Shown here: piece after piece, positions 1-8,685 of the stretch
Numbering within the stretch: the stretch's first letter is position 1
Layout: every line of letters starts with the position of its first letter
Assembly (NCBI GenBank): GCA_036008685.1
Contig: DASYNF010000108.1
Span: forward strand, 77,661-141,660
Source: Actinomadura_C sp036008685
Lineage (GTDB): Bacteria > Actinomycetota > Actinomycetes > Streptosporangiales > Streptosporangiaceae
DNA: 64,000 nucleotides
Reading direction: 5' to 3'
Made by a program: the position numbers and the translations under genes
Notes under the pieces: model-generated
Seen by the model: the letters and a program-made list of their open reading frames with translations, nothing else
Database searches by the model: none
What the model was told of the DNA's origin: nothing

Positions 1-355
1 GCCTTCGCTGATCGGTTTCCGTTCCAGTAGGCCCCCGCCGGGCGGTAGCCGATGCGAAGCGGCTTCGAAGCGAATCGATAGCGCCGCTGCGCACGCTTGA
101 CCAACACGGACCGGCGGCCGTTGCAGCCGGGCGCCGGTCCGCTGTGGGCGTGACGTGCGGGTGCCGGGCCCGGGGGCACCGTGATGACCGGACGGGCCGG
201 GGCCGTCGCCTCGGCGTCACTAGTCCCCGTGGGTGCGCAAACGGGGTTTACCGGGGTCGCGTCGAGGACGCGGCCCCGGGCCTTCCCCCCCAGGGCTCCG
301 GCGGCGTCATGATGGCCCCGTCGCCGTCGATCGGGCGATCACCGAGGTGAACCGA
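1..355. other. No supported gene at left edge
   Basis: I see no convincing coding region here. Both strands contain open frames, but they have arginine- and glycine-rich translations without domain resemblance. A 10-bp palindrome GCTTCGAAGC lies at 62-71. The stretch is probably intergenic DNA downstream of the PEBP gene plus the upstream or downstream region of a neighbour outside the window. Confidence 0.5.
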
Positions 356-877
356 TCAGTGGCCGTAGACCGGGACGATGAGTGCCCGGGCCAGAGTGTG
401 CGCCGTGATGTTGAAGCCGACGACGGCCGGGCTGGTGTCGGAGTCGACGCCGAGCTTGTCCACGTCGAGGGCGTGCACGGCGAAGGCGTAGCGGTGCGGC
501 GCCCCGGGAGGCGGTGCGGCCCCGCCGAAGTCCTTGGTGCCGTAGTCGTTGCGGGCCTGCGTGCCCACAGTGGCGTCCGGGGTCCCGGCGCCGGACGGCA
601 GTTCGGTGACGTCCGCGGGGATGTCGAACAGCGACCAGTGCCAGAAGCCGCTCCCCGTCGGAGCGTCCGGGTCGAAACAGGTCACCGCGAAGCTCTTCGT
701 CTCCGCGGGGAAGCCCTCCCAGCTCAGGTGCGGCGAGACGTTGCCGCCCTCGAAGCCCCAGTCGTCGAAGACCTGGGCTTTCGCCATCTGCTGCCCGTCG
801 GTGACGTCGTCGCTGGTCACGGCGAAGGATGGGACCGAGGGCAGGAAGTCATAGGGAAGCGGCGGCCGGCCGGCCAT
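356..877 (-). CDS. YbhB/YbcL-type PEBP family protein
   Basis: This 173-residue protein belongs to the phosphatidylethanolamine-binding / Raf kinase inhibitor-like family (bacterial YbhB/YbcL branch), which has a small ligand-binding beta fold of largely unknown bacterial role. The family pattern is visible: GGNVSPHLSWEG near residue 45, then FAVTCFDPDAPTGSGFWHW (about 63-81) with the conserved Asp-Pro-Asp-Ala-Pro and His-Trp, and PHRYAFAVHAL near 127. The length is normal for the family. The start is set by AAGGAG six bases upstream of the ATG. No signal peptide is visible, so it is probably cytoplasmic. It is monocistronic, and its upstream neighbour is also on the minus strand. Confidence 0.9.
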   Translation of the reverse strand: MAGRPPLPYDFLPSVPSFAVTSDDVTDGQQMAKAQVFDDWGFEGGNVSPHLSWEGFPAETKSFAVTCFDPDAPTGSGFWHWSLFDIPADVTELPSGAGTPDATVGTQARNDYGTKDFGGAAPPPGAPHRYAFAVHALDVDKLGVDSDTSPAVVGFNITAHTLARALIVPVYGH

Positions 878-984
878 GGCAACTCCTTCGTGGAGACGGA
901 TGTGTCTCCATACCTATCAAGCTCTGAATACCCATGAAGCCCCGATCTCCCGGGTGGCGTCCGTTCGGGAGGGAGAGATCACCC

Positions 985-2478
985 TCAGGAGGGACAGATC
1001 ACCGCGAGCGAGGCCGGGCGTTTGCCGAACACCACCGTCGGAGCGACCGAGCTCGTCTCGCCGTCCGTGGCGATGCGCAGCCGGCCGCCCGGAGCCGAGA
1101 GACGCATCGTGTCCGAGCGCCAGGCCGAGTATCCGGGCGTGAGGCGGAGGTGACCGGCCAGGACGGCGGCGACCGCCCGCAGCCGGCCGGCCCCGCCGCT
1201 CGCCTCGATCAGGCGGATGTCGAGCTTTCCGCCGGTCAATCGCCCACGCCAGGTGGGAGTGGTGCCGCGGGTCCCGTATTCGCAATTTCCGATGAATGCC
1301 AGCCAAACGCGCCGTGTCCGTCCATCGATGACGACCTCGGCGGGCTCGCAGTGGCGCAGTACGCGCGTGGCCGCGACCGCGAGAGCCGGCCATTTCCCGA
1401 TTCGGCTCTCGAGTCGCTCCCGCCGATCCACCAGTTGGGTATAGGCGCCGAAACCGGCCGTGTTGAGGAAGACGAGGTCTTCATCATCGGGCCGCTCGAT
1501 CCGGCCGACGTCGACGCGCGCGACGCGGCCCTCGCGATAGGCCGCGAGAGCGTCCTCGACGGTCTCGATACCGAGTGTCCTGGCGAAACGGTTCAGCGTG
1601 CCTCCCGGCACGGGCAGGAGCGGCACGTCGTGCTTCAGGGCCGCCCGTGCGCCCGCGTTCATGGTGCCGTCGCCTCCGGCCGCCGCGAGGACGTCGGCCC
1701 GCTCGGCGGCCTTGTCGAGGATCGTGCCGACGTCGTCTCCGGGCCCGAGTTCGACGATCTCCGCCGCAGGCAGTCGCCTGCTGATGGCGGCGGCGACCGA
1801 CGACCCCGGGCCGGCATCCGGATTCACGATGGCGACCACCCCCTGTCCGTCCGCGCTCGTGCGCGCGACGTCCGAGGTCAGGCTCATCCGTACGACATGG
1901 GAGATCGGTGGGCGGGTGGGCCAGGCGAGCCGCGTCGCCACCCCGGCCAGGGCGCCGATACCGATGCCGGCCAGCACGTCACCCGGGTAGTGAGCACCGG
2001 TATAGATCCGGGAGAACGCCACCGCGCCCGCCAGCCCGGCGATGGGGACCGCGATATACGGGGGAGCCTCCAGTGCCACACCCGTGGCGAAGGCCGTGGC
2101 CGAGGCGGAGTGCCCCGACGGGAAGGCGGGCGAGGTGGGAAGGGCCCAGCGCCGGCGGCCCTGGGGGACCAGGTCCACGATCGGACGTTTACGACGGAAG
2201 GCGCGCTTGCCGGCCAGGTTGGCCACCGGGCTCGCCACGGCGATCCCGATCGCACCGCGCAGAGCCGCCCGGCGCAGGTGCGGCCTGCGGGTGAGTCCCA
2301 GAGCGGTCGCCGTGCCGAACCACAGAAGCGAATTGTTCGCCATGCGGGAGAGCCGGGGCAGTACGGATTCAAGACCGGGCAGGTGAGCCGTGGCGACCGC
2401 CTCGAAGGCCTGCCGGTCCAGCTTGTTGAGGCTGGTTCTGAGCGACATGCGGCCTGTTATCCCCGGGGAAGCGGACAT
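985..2478 (-). CDS. Bifunctional PAP2 phosphatase / diacylglycerol kinase family protein
   Basis: This 497-residue fusion has an N-terminal PAP2 acid phosphatase half with membrane segments and a C-terminal diacylglycerol/sphingosine-kinase catalytic half. PAP2 motifs are visible: KRAFRRKRP, then PSGHSASATAF (about residue 122), then SRIYTGAHYPGDVLAG (about 156). The kinase half shows VVAIVNPDAGPG (about 214), AAGGDGTMNAG (about 265) with the GGDGT nucleotide loop, and PVPGGTLNRFART. Known members act on membrane phospholipids or polyprenyl/inositol lipids; the substrate here is not predictable. The start was chosen because GAGG sits six bases upstream; an internal ATG at 2448 lacks a ribosome site. 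It is divergent from the ABC permease gene. Confidence 0.9.
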   Translation of the reverse strand: MSASPGITGRMSLRTSLNKLDRQAFEAVATAHLPGLESVLPRLSRMANNSLLWFGTATALGLTRRPHLRRAALRGAIGIAVASPVANLAGKRAFRRKRPIVDLVPQGRRRWALPTSPAFPSGHSASATAFATGVALEAPPYIAVPIAGLAGAVAFSRIYTGAHYPGDVLAGIGIGALAGVATRLAWPTRPPISHVVRMSLTSDVARTSADGQGVVAIVNPDAGPGSSVAAAISRRLPAAEIVELGPGDDVGTILDKAAERADVLAAAGGDGTMNAGARAALKHDVPLLPVPGGTLNRFARTLGIETVEDALAAYREGRVARVDVGRIERPDDEDLVFLNTAGFGAYTQLVDRRERLESRIGKWPALAVAATRVLRHCEPAEVVIDGRTRRVWLAFIGNCEYGTRGTTPTWRGRLTGGKLDIRLIEASGGAGRLRAVAAVLAGHLRLTPGYSAWRSDTMRLSAPGGRLRIATDGETSSVAPTVVFGKRPASLAVICPS

Positions 2479-2559
2479 GATGCCTCGAAGATCACAGATC
2501 AGGCTCTACATGTGGAGGAACGTGCCTGAGGTACCGTCAACTGCAATAGGCTTCGCGAT

Positions 2560-3597
2560 ATGAGTCACCCGGAACGGCTCAGCTCCTCGGGTGGCGAGCA
2601 TGTCGGTGCCATCGCAGCTCCCCCTCCCATGAACGGGAAAAGCGGCGAATCCCTGGCCCAGCTCGCCTCACGGTATGGACTGACGCAGAGCGCGGCGCGC
2701 CCCCCGCTGGGGAAATACATTCGTGAAGTTTGGCAACGGCGCATGTTCATCTGGAACTTCGCGTCGTCCAAGAGCATGTCGATGTATACGACATCGCAAC
2801 TGGGACAGCTGTGGCAGGTGCTGACGCCGCTGCTCAACGCGTGCATCTACTACCTGATCTTCGGTGCTCTCCTCCAGCAGAAGCGCGGGATCAGCGACTA
2901 CATCCCCTTCCTGGTCACAGGCGTCTTCGTCTTCTCGTTCTCCCAGCGGTCGATGACGGCCGGCGCCAAGTCGATCGGCAACAACCTGTCGCTGATCCGG
3001 GCCCTGCACTTCCCGCGGGCGTCGCTGCCGTTCGCCTACGTGATCGTGGAGTTGCAGCACCTGCTGGTCGCGATGGGCGTGCTGGTCGTCATCGTGCTCG
3101 GCTTCGGTGAGCTCCCCACCTGGCACTGGATCCTGATCGTCCCGGCCCTGGCCCTCCAGCTGATCTTCAACGTCGGGGCCAGCCTGTTCATCGCCCGGTT
3201 GGGCGCGTTCGTCCGCGACATCCAGCAGTTGCTCCCCTTCATCCTGCGGACCTGGTTCTACTTCTCCGGCATCTTCTTCGGCATGTGGGTGCTCGCCGCC
3301 AAGGCGCCGACCTGGGCCATGAAGATCCTGGAGCTCAACCCGGGCTCGGTCTACGTCGAGCTGGCCCGTCGCAGTCTCCTGGCCTCCTACCGTGACGACC
3401 TGACGGCCAAGCAGGCCGAGTTCCTCAAGCTGTGCGAGGCCGGCGGGCCGAAGGCGTCCGGTTATTGCGCCCAGCACGCCGAGCTGGTCACCATGAACCA
3501 GACCGTATGGATTTATGCCATCGGCTGGGCGGTCTTCGCGTTCATGGGTGGCTTCTACTACTTCTACCGCGCGGAGGAGAGGTACGGCCGTGGCTGA
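2560..3597 (+). CDS. ABC-2 type polysaccharide/teichoic acid export permease (Wzm/TagG-like)
   Basis: This 345-residue integral membrane protein is the permease half of an ABC exporter for a cell-envelope glycan. A soluble N-terminus of about 70 residues precedes the ABC-2 domain (GQLWQVLTPLLNACIYYLIF near residue 87) and about six hydrophobic segments. The next gene encodes its ATPase and overlaps it by 8 bp, which supports co-translation. In mycobacteria a comparable pair exports a galactan precursor, and other actinomycetes use such pairs for wall polysaccharides; the cargo here is inferred only as a lipid-linked glycan. A glycine-poor loop near residues 280-310 carries two cysteines, an unusual extra insertion before the last membrane span. 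Confidence 0.88.
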   Translation: MSHPERLSSSGGEHVGAIAAPPPMNGKSGESLAQLASRYGLTQSAARPPLGKYIREVWQRRMFIWNFASSKSMSMYTTSQLGQLWQVLTPLLNACIYYLIFGALLQQKRGISDYIPFLVTGVFVFSFSQRSMTAGAKSIGNNLSLIRALHFPRASLPFAYVIVELQHLLVAMGVLVVIVLGFGELPTWHWILIVPALALQLIFNVGASLFIARLGAFVRDIQQLLPFILRTWFYFSGIFFGMWVLAAKAPTWAMKILELNPGSVYVELARRSLLASYRDDLTAKQAEFLKLCEAGGPKASGYCAQHAELVTMNQTVWIYAIGWAVFAFMGGFYYFYRAEERYGRG

Positions 3598-4450
3598 TGC
3601 CGTGAAGGAGAAGGCTTCCGTGTCCGACTCCTCGTCCCAGAACCCCGATCCCAAGAAGCCGCAGGAGATCGTGCAGCCCGAGGTGGTGATCGACCCGACC
3701 CGGGACCCGATCGTCATCGTCGACGGCCTGCACATCCTCTACCGCGTCTACGGCGCGGGCGGCGACAAGGGCTCGGCCGCGACCGCCCTCATGCGGGTCG
3801 TCCGCCGCCAGAACCGGCCGCAGACGAAGGAGATCCACGCCGTCCGCGGGGTGTCCTTCATCGCCTACCGAGGCGACGCGATCGGCATCATCGGCACCAA
3901 CGGCTCCGGCAAGTCGACACTGCTCAAGGCGATCGCCGGTCTGCTGCCACCGCACAGCGGGGGCGTCTACACCGACGGCCAGCCCTCTCTGCTGGGCGTC
4001 AGCGCCGCGCTGATGCGCGAGCTGACCGGTGAACGCAACATCGTCCTGGGCTGCCTGGCGATGGGGCTCACCCCGCAGGAGACGCGGGAGAAGTACGACG
4101 AGATCGTCAAGTTCGCCGACCTCAAGCCCGGGTTCATCCAGTACCCGATGCGGACCTACTCCTCCGGTATGGGCGCTCGGCTGCGCTTCGCGATCGCGGC
4201 GGCCCGTACGCACGACGTCCTGCTCATCGACGAGGCCCTCGCCACGGGTGACGCCAAGTTCAAGCGCCGGAGCAAGGCCAAGATCGAAGAACTCCGTAAG
4301 GACGCCGGTGCGGTCTTCCTGGTCGCGCACAACCTCGACGTCATCGAGGAGACCTGCAACCGGGTCATCTGGCTGGACGACGGCCAGATCCGGATGGACG
4401 GATCGCCGAAGGCCGTGATCTCGGCCTACACCGAGGCCACCAGCAAGTAA
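3590..4450 (+). CDS. ABC exporter ATP-binding protein (Wzt/TagH-like)
   Basis: This 286-residue nucleotide-binding subunit pairs with the preceding permease. Walker A is GTNGSGKSTLLKA, the signature is YSSGMGARLRFAIA, and Walker B is VLLIDEALATGDAKF, followed by a switch His in VFLVAHNLDVIEE. The arrangement and length match Wzt/TagH ATPases without the extra C-terminal carbohydrate-binding domain. I start it at the GTG at 3590, which overlaps the permease stop by 8 bp and has GAGGAGAGG about eight bases upstream. Upstream in-frame ATG choices lie deep inside the permease and lack a ribosome site. The first about 35 residues are Lys/Pro/Ser-rich and probably disordered. Confidence 0.92.
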   Translation: MADAVKEKASVSDSSSQNPDPKKPQEIVQPEVVIDPTRDPIVIVDGLHILYRVYGAGGDKGSAATALMRVVRRQNRPQTKEIHAVRGVSFIAYRGDAIGIIGTNGSGKSTLLKAIAGLLPPHSGGVYTDGQPSLLGVSAALMRELTGERNIVLGCLAMGLTPQETREKYDEIVKFADLKPGFIQYPMRTYSSGMGARLRFAIAAARTHDVLLIDEALATGDAKFKRRSKAKIEELRKDAGAVFLVAHNLDVIEETCNRVIWLDDGQIRMDGSPKAVISAYTEATSK

Positions 4451-4519
4451 AGACGCTTCCGTGTGAGACGGAGGTGGCGGGGTACAGCCCCTCTCTGAAA
4501 CCGAATGAGAGGGGCTGCG

Positions 4520-4741
4520 ATGGCCACCGGCGTGACGCCGAGCGACCTCGGCGACGAGGACCTGATGCGTGAGCTGGAGCACCTGTACGACACTCGGCTC
4601 GACGCCTTGCGCCACGCGGCCGATCAGGCGCTCGCCGAGCACACCCGGCGGATGGCCGAGTTCGAGGCCGAATACCTCCGCCGCAGGCCCGAGCGCGAGA
4701 TCGATCCCGAGCGGCTGAGGGCGGGCGCCAGGCAGAGGTGA
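4520..4741 (+). CDS. Small DUF6158-like actinobacterial protein
   Basis: This 73-residue acidic/basic helical protein begins MATGVTPSDLGDEDLMREL, a pattern I associate with the DUF6158 family of short conserved actinobacterial proteins of unknown function. The body (LEHLYDTRLDALRHAADQAL) is a predicted amphipathic helix or coiled coil, and the C-terminus is Arg-rich. The ATG at 4520 is preferred over the one at 4505 because GAGAGGGG lies directly upstream at the right distance. It follows the ABC exporter by about 70 bp on the same strand and could share its transcript. Confidence 0.75.
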   Translation: MATGVTPSDLGDEDLMRELEHLYDTRLDALRHAADQALAEHTRRMAEFEAEYLRRRPEREIDPERLRAGARQR

Positions 4742-4835
4742 CCTCACGTCCGGCCCGGACCCACGAGGCCACGGCCGGAGCCCGAGATCCCGGGCGGCAC
4801 TGGCTTCGGAGGCCACGCCGCCGTAACGTCGAGGC

Positions 4836-5378
4836 ATGACCCTGACCGAGGGCACTCACCGGTTCGGACCCGAGTCCGGCCGCCTGCTGGTGCGGACCTC
4901 CCGTACCGGCCTGGGACGCAGGGCCGGGCACGATCTCACGATCGAGGCCACCCGGTGGGAGGCGACCGCGGAGGTCGTCCCGGGCGACCCGGCCGCCTCG
5001 TCGGTCACGTTGACCCTGGACCCGGAGTCCCTGGAGGTACGGGAGGGCTCCGGTGGGGTCATGCCCTTGACCGGCGGTGACCGCGCCGACATCGAGAAGA
5101 ACATCCGGCAGAAGGTGCTCGACACGGCCCGCCATCCTGAGATCACCTTCCGGTCCACCGGGGTCAGTGGCACGCCGGAGGACCTCGCCATCGAGGGCGA
5201 TCTGACGATCATGGGCCGGAGCCGGCCCGTCACCGTACGGGCGGCTCTGGAGGGCGGCCGGATCCACGGTGGGGCGACCTTCGCGCAGAGCCGGTGGGGG
5301 ATCAAACCGTTCTCGGCCCTTTTCGGCACGCTCAGGCTGGCCGACGAGGTCGAGATCGCCTTTGACCTCGGCCTCTAG
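4836..5378 (+). CDS. YceI family lipid-binding-like protein
   Basis: This 180-residue protein has the YceI beta-barrel pattern: an opening THRFGPESGRLLVRTSRTGLG, a central VTLTLDPESLEVREG, IEKNIRQKVLDTARHPEITF around residue 86 (the typical xxxLDTxxxPEIxF helix-strand), and closing SRWGIKPFSALFGTLRLADEVEIAFDL. YceI proteins bind isoprenoid-like amphiphiles. No signal peptide is present, so this is a cytoplasmic member, as in many actinobacteria. The length is normal. It stands alone between the small DUF6158-like gene and proS. Confidence 0.9.
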   Translation: MTLTEGTHRFGPESGRLLVRTSRTGLGRRAGHDLTIEATRWEATAEVVPGDPAASSVTLTLDPESLEVREGSGGVMPLTGGDRADIEKNIRQKVLDTARHPEITFRSTGVSGTPEDLAIEGDLTIMGRSRPVTVRAALEGGRIHGGATFAQSRWGIKPFSALFGTLRLADEVEIAFDLGL

Positions 5379-5426
5379 CCCGGATTCGTTCCGGACGCGG
5401 TGATCTGCCGTGCCGTTACTCGCGAG

Positions 5427-5466
5427 TTGCCTATGTGGGCACGCCGACCGAGTACCCTCTCGTGGG
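5427..5466 (+). promoter_or_regulatory. Possible promoter giving a leaderless proS transcript
   Basis: A -35-like TTGCCT (5427-5432) and a -10-like TACCCT (5453-5458) precede the GTG at 5466 by seven bases. A transcript from this -10 would start at or next to the start codon, and no ribosome site is present before that GTG. The 20-bp spacer is long, so this is tentative. Confidence 0.3.
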
Positions 5467-6914
5467 TGAGTCGGGAAGGCGTGACACCTCAGAGCGAAGA
5501 TTTCTCCGCGTGGTACAACGAGCTGGTCCTGCGTGCACAGCTCGTGGACCGCGGGCCGGTGCGGGGAACCATGGTCATCCGGCCGTACGGCTACCGGATC
5601 TGGGAGCTGATCCAGGCGGATCTGGATGGACGGATCAAAGAGGCCGGGCATGACAACGCCTGCTTCCCGATGTTGATCCCGGAGTCCTATCTCAAGCGCG
5701 AGGCCGAGCACGTCGAGGGCTTCTCGCCGGAGCTCGCCGTGGTGACGGTGGCCGGTGGCAAGGAGCTCGAGGAGCCTCTGGTCGTACGGCCGACCTCCGA
5801 GACGGTCATCGGCGAGTACATGGCCAAGTGGATCGACTCCTACCGTGACCTTCCGTTGCTGCTCAACCAGTGGGCCAACGTCGTCCGCTGGGAGATGCGC
5901 CCCCGGATGTTCCTTCGCACCACGGAGTTCCTGTGGCAGGAGGGGCACACGGCGCACGCGGACGAGGCCGACGCGATGCGCGAGACGATGTGGGCGCTCG
6001 ACGCCTACACGGCGGTGGCCCGCGACCTCGCCGCCATCCCCGTGGTCGCCGGGGAGAAGACGCCGGGTGAGCGGTTCGCCGGTGCGGTGCGGACCTACAC
6101 CATCGAGGGCATGATGCGTGACGGCCGGGCCCTGCAGTCCGCCACCTCCCACTATCTCGGCACCAACTTCGCCAAGGCCTTCGAGATCCAGTACCAGGAC
6201 GAGGCCGGGCGGCTGGCCCTCACCCACACGACGTCCTGGGGCATGAGCACCCGGATGATCGGTGGCGTCGTCATGGCCCATGGTGACGACAAGGGCCTGG
6301 TCCTGCCACCCCGGCTGGCGCCGTACCAGGTGGTCATCGTCCCGATCGGCCGCGGAGAGCTGGCGGAGCGCACCGGCGCGGCCGCGCGGGAACTCGGCGC
6401 CGAGCTCAAGCGTGCCGGCATCCGTGTGCACGTCGACGACAATCGCCCGCAGCTGTCCCCGGGCTTCAAGTTCAACGACTGGGAGATGCGCGGCGTCCCG
6501 ATCCGGCTCGAGCTCGGACCGCGGGACCTCGAGGCCGGCGCGGCCACGATGGCCCGGCGGTTGCCGACCGTGGAGGGGCAGGGCAAGGAGCCGCTCCCGC
6601 TCGACCAGGCCGCCGCGCGGCTGCCGGGCATCCTGGAGGACTTCCAGGAGTTCCTGCTGAGGCGTGCCGAGGCCTTCCGTGAGGAGCACACCACCACGGT
6701 CGACACCTGGGACGCGTTCACCGATCAGGTGGGCGGAGGGTGGGCCCGTGCGTTCCACTGTGGCCGCGCCGAGTGCGAGGACGAGATCAAGGCGGACACG
6801 GCGGCCACGCCGCGCTGCATTCCGCTGGAGGCCCCCGCGGAGGCCGGCGAGTGCGTGAAGTGCGGCCGCCCGAGTGTCTACGGCAAGCGTGTGCTCTTCG
6901 GCAAGAGCTACTGA
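5466..6914 (+). CDS. proS: Proline--tRNA ligase, archaeal/eukaryotic-type
   Basis: This class II aminoacyl-tRNA synthetase charges tRNA-Pro. It is the short ProS without the INS editing domain: SEDFSAWYNELV near the N-terminus, motif 1 region RGTMVIRPYGYRIWE, motif 2 NVVRWEMRPRMFLRTTEFLW, motif 3 in SWGMSTRMIGGVVMAHGD, then the anticodon-binding domain (YQVVIVPIGRG, GFKFNDWEMRGVPIRLELG) and a C-terminal zinc-like region containing HCGRAECEDE and CVKCGRPS. It is 482 residues from the GTG at 5466. A second in-frame GTG at 5481 is possible, but its purine-rich tract is only one base away. It is convergent with the DUF6328 gene across a strong hairpin. Confidence 0.93.
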   Translation: MSREGVTPQSEDFSAWYNELVLRAQLVDRGPVRGTMVIRPYGYRIWELIQADLDGRIKEAGHDNACFPMLIPESYLKREAEHVEGFSPELAVVTVAGGKELEEPLVVRPTSETVIGEYMAKWIDSYRDLPLLLNQWANVVRWEMRPRMFLRTTEFLWQEGHTAHADEADAMRETMWALDAYTAVARDLAAIPVVAGEKTPGERFAGAVRTYTIEGMMRDGRALQSATSHYLGTNFAKAFEIQYQDEAGRLALTHTTSWGMSTRMIGGVVMAHGDDKGLVLPPRLAPYQVVIVPIGRGELAERTGAAARELGAELKRAGIRVHVDDNRPQLSPGFKFNDWEMRGVPIRLELGPRDLEAGAATMARRLPTVEGQGKEPLPLDQAAARLPGILEDFQEFLLRRAEAFREEHTTTVDTWDAFTDQVGGGWARAFHCGRAECEDEIKADTAATPRCIPLEAPAEAGECVKCGRPSVYGKRVLFGKSY

Positions 6915-6921
6915 GGCCGAT

Positions 6922-6950
6922 GCCGGGCGGGGCCTGAGGTCCCGCCCGGC
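6922..6950. terminator. Bidirectional hairpin terminator between proS and DUF6328 gene
   Basis: Perfect 10-bp arms GCCGGGCGGG (6922-6931) and CCCGCCCGGC (6941-6950) flank a 9-nt loop. It lies in the 46-bp gap between two convergent stop codons, as expected of a terminator shared by both genes. There is no T-tract on either side. Confidence 0.7.
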
Positions 6951-6960
6951 TCGGCGCCGT

Positions 6961-7476
6961 TCAGGCTTTGCGGCGGCGTTCCAGCTGTTCCTTGTGCCGG
7001 CTCAGCAGGGCCTGGCCGAACCACATCCAGGTGCAGAGGATCGCGACCGCCACGGCGGACACCGCGGCGCTCGATGAGGACACCAGGGTGTGCATGACCA
7101 GAGCGGTCGCGCTGGTCATCGAGATGGCGAGCGCGACCGCTCCCCAGATGCCGAACTTATTGGCACGTTCGATCAGCACCGTCTTGTGCCCGTACCGGAA
7201 CAGGATCCGGTGCTGAGTCACCGGGGCGATGAAGCAGATCGATGCCACCGCGGCGCCGAACAGTGCCACATTGAAGAGGTTGCGCCCCCCTTGCCCCACC
7301 CGGGCGAACCCGGGCGCGAACGGGACGGTCAGCAGGAATCCGAAGAGGACCTGCACGCCGGTGACCGCGACCCGGAACTCCTGGAGCAGCTCCAGGAGTT
7401 CGCGGTCGACCCGCTCCTTCTCGGTTTCGCGGTAAGGGCCCCGATCTCCCACATGCTCCCGGCGGAAGCGGTCCAC
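6961..7476 (-). CDS. DUF6328 family membrane protein
   Basis: This 171-residue protein has the DUF6328 hallmark RETEKERVDRELLELLQEFRVAVTGVQVLFGFLL followed by four hydrophobic segments (about residues 40-58, 68-90, 107-128, 133-152) and a basic C-terminus. The family is widespread in actinobacteria and its role is unknown; some members are loosely annotated as sodium/proton antiporters without evidence. The GTG start lies 9 bp after the stop of the glycosyltransferase gene, so the two are co-transcribed. A GTG eight codons inside is an alternative start. Confidence 0.8.
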   Translation of the reverse strand: MDRFRREHVGDRGPYRETEKERVDRELLELLQEFRVAVTGVQVLFGFLLTVPFAPGFARVGQGGRNLFNVALFGAAVASICFIAPVTQHRILFRYGHKTVLIERANKFGIWGAVALAISMTSATALVMHTLVSSSSAAVSAVAVAILCTWMWFGQALLSRHKEQLERRRKA

Positions 7477-7485
7477 AGGAGCCCA

Positions 7486-8685
7486 CTACTGCATCTCGGA
7501 TGCCATCTCGAGGCGCCTTCTGCGTTCGATCGCGTGTTCGTAGACCTGGACGGTCTCGCCAGCGACCCGTTCCCACGAGTAACGGGACCGAGCGCGGTCC
7601 GCGGCCGCGATGCCGAGGGCGTTGAGCTGCGTGGCATCGCCGAGCAGGGCCCGGATCCGCCTGGCGATCTCCACCGGCCTGTGCACGGGGACATGGATGC
7701 CGGTGACGTTGTCGATGACGCTGTCGGCGTTCCCGCCCACATTCGCCGCCACGACCGGTACGCCGCAGGCCATCGCCTCGATCGGCACCCTGCCGAACGG
7801 CTTGTACCGGGGGAGTGTCAGCACGAGGTCAGCGGAGCGCAGCAGCTTGGGGACGTTCTTGTGCGCGACCTGGCCGAGGAAGGTGACCCGGTCCGCCACC
7901 CCCGCCTCCTTGGCGACCACGTGAAGGCGGTGGACCGCGTCGTCGGTCTCCAGTTCCTCCTTCGGGGGGCCTCCGGCGATGACGAGCTCGGTGTCGGGGA
8001 TCCGGGCCAGCGCCTCGATGGTGGTGCTGACCCCATTGCGTTCGGCGAGCCGGGACAGGACGAGGAGCCGCGGGGCCTCACCTCGGGGGCAGGCCTGCCC
8101 CTGCGGTGAAAACCGCTCGATGTCCACGCCGGACGGCACGACGTTGATGCGGGGGCGTGGCACGGACATGCGGAGGAGCTCCGCGGCCTCGTCCGCGCAG
8201 GTGGCTATCACCGCGTCGGCCGTGCGGCCGATGACCTTCTCCAGGCGGATCCGCTGGACATGGCCGGGGTCCTTGACCCCCCGGGACCGGATCTGATCCA
8301 GTCCGAGGGCGTGGTAGGTCTGCACCACCGGGAGGTCGAGAGCATTGGCACCGGCCAGGGCCGCGAGGCCGCTGGTCCAGGAGAACGCGTGCACGACGTC
8401 GGGACGTGTGGCCGCCCAGCGCTGGGCCAGGTAGCGGCCGAAATCGGGGACATGGGGCAGCGGATCCTCGATCGGACGGGCCGGTCCTGCGGGTACGTGC
8501 TCGACCGTGACGCCCGTCGCCAATCGGACCTTGTCCGCCGCCGCCGGGTCGTCGCGCCGGATGTAGACGGTGACGTGATGACCTTCACGGCCGAGTTGAC
8601 GGGCCAGCTCTGCGACATGGACGCTCTGCCCGAACCCGTCCGGGGCGAGTGGGTTGGCGAGCAAAGAGATCATCGCAATCTTCAT
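7486..8685 (-). CDS. GT4 family glycosyltransferase
   Basis: This 399-residue GT-B fold retaining glycosyltransferase starts MKIAMISLLANPLAPDG, with the N-terminal acceptor domain (GFGQSVHVAELARQLGREGH) and the C-terminal donor domain (RLLVLSRLAERNGV, VIAGGPPKEEL, and the EX7E-type segment PFGRVPIEAMACGVPVVAAN). Family members transfer a nucleotide-sugar residue to lipid, inositol or sugar acceptors; MshA-like and mannosyltransferase roles are possible but not resolved. I chose the ATG at 8685 because GAGG lies eight bases upstream, while the ATG at 8709 has no ribosome site. It forms a pair with the downstream DUF6328 gene. Confidence 0.9.
   Translation of the reverse strand: MKIAMISLLANPLAPDGFGQSVHVAELARQLGREGHHVTVYIRRDDPAAADKVRLATGVTVEHVPAGPARPIEDPLPHVPDFGRYLAQRWAATRPDVVHAFSWTSGLAALAGANALDLPVVQTYHALGLDQIRSRGVKDPGHVQRIRLEKVIGRTADAVIATCADEAAELLRMSVPRPRINVVPSGVDIERFSPQGQACPRGEAPRLLVLSRLAERNGVSTTIEALARIPDTELVIAGGPPKEELETDDAVHRLHVVAKEAGVADRVTFLGQVAHKNVPKLLRSADLVLTLPRYKPFGRVPIEAMACGVPVVAANVGGNADSVIDNVTGIHVPVHRPVEIARRIRALLGDATQLNALGIAAADRARSRYSWERVAGETVQVYEHAIERRRRLEMASEMQ

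Noticed and set aside
4365..6758. Long open frame on the minus strand, about 797 codons, antisense to yceI-type and proS genes
   Set aside because: It runs opposite two clearly identified genes; its Arg/Gly/His-rich translation has no domain and reflects high GC content.
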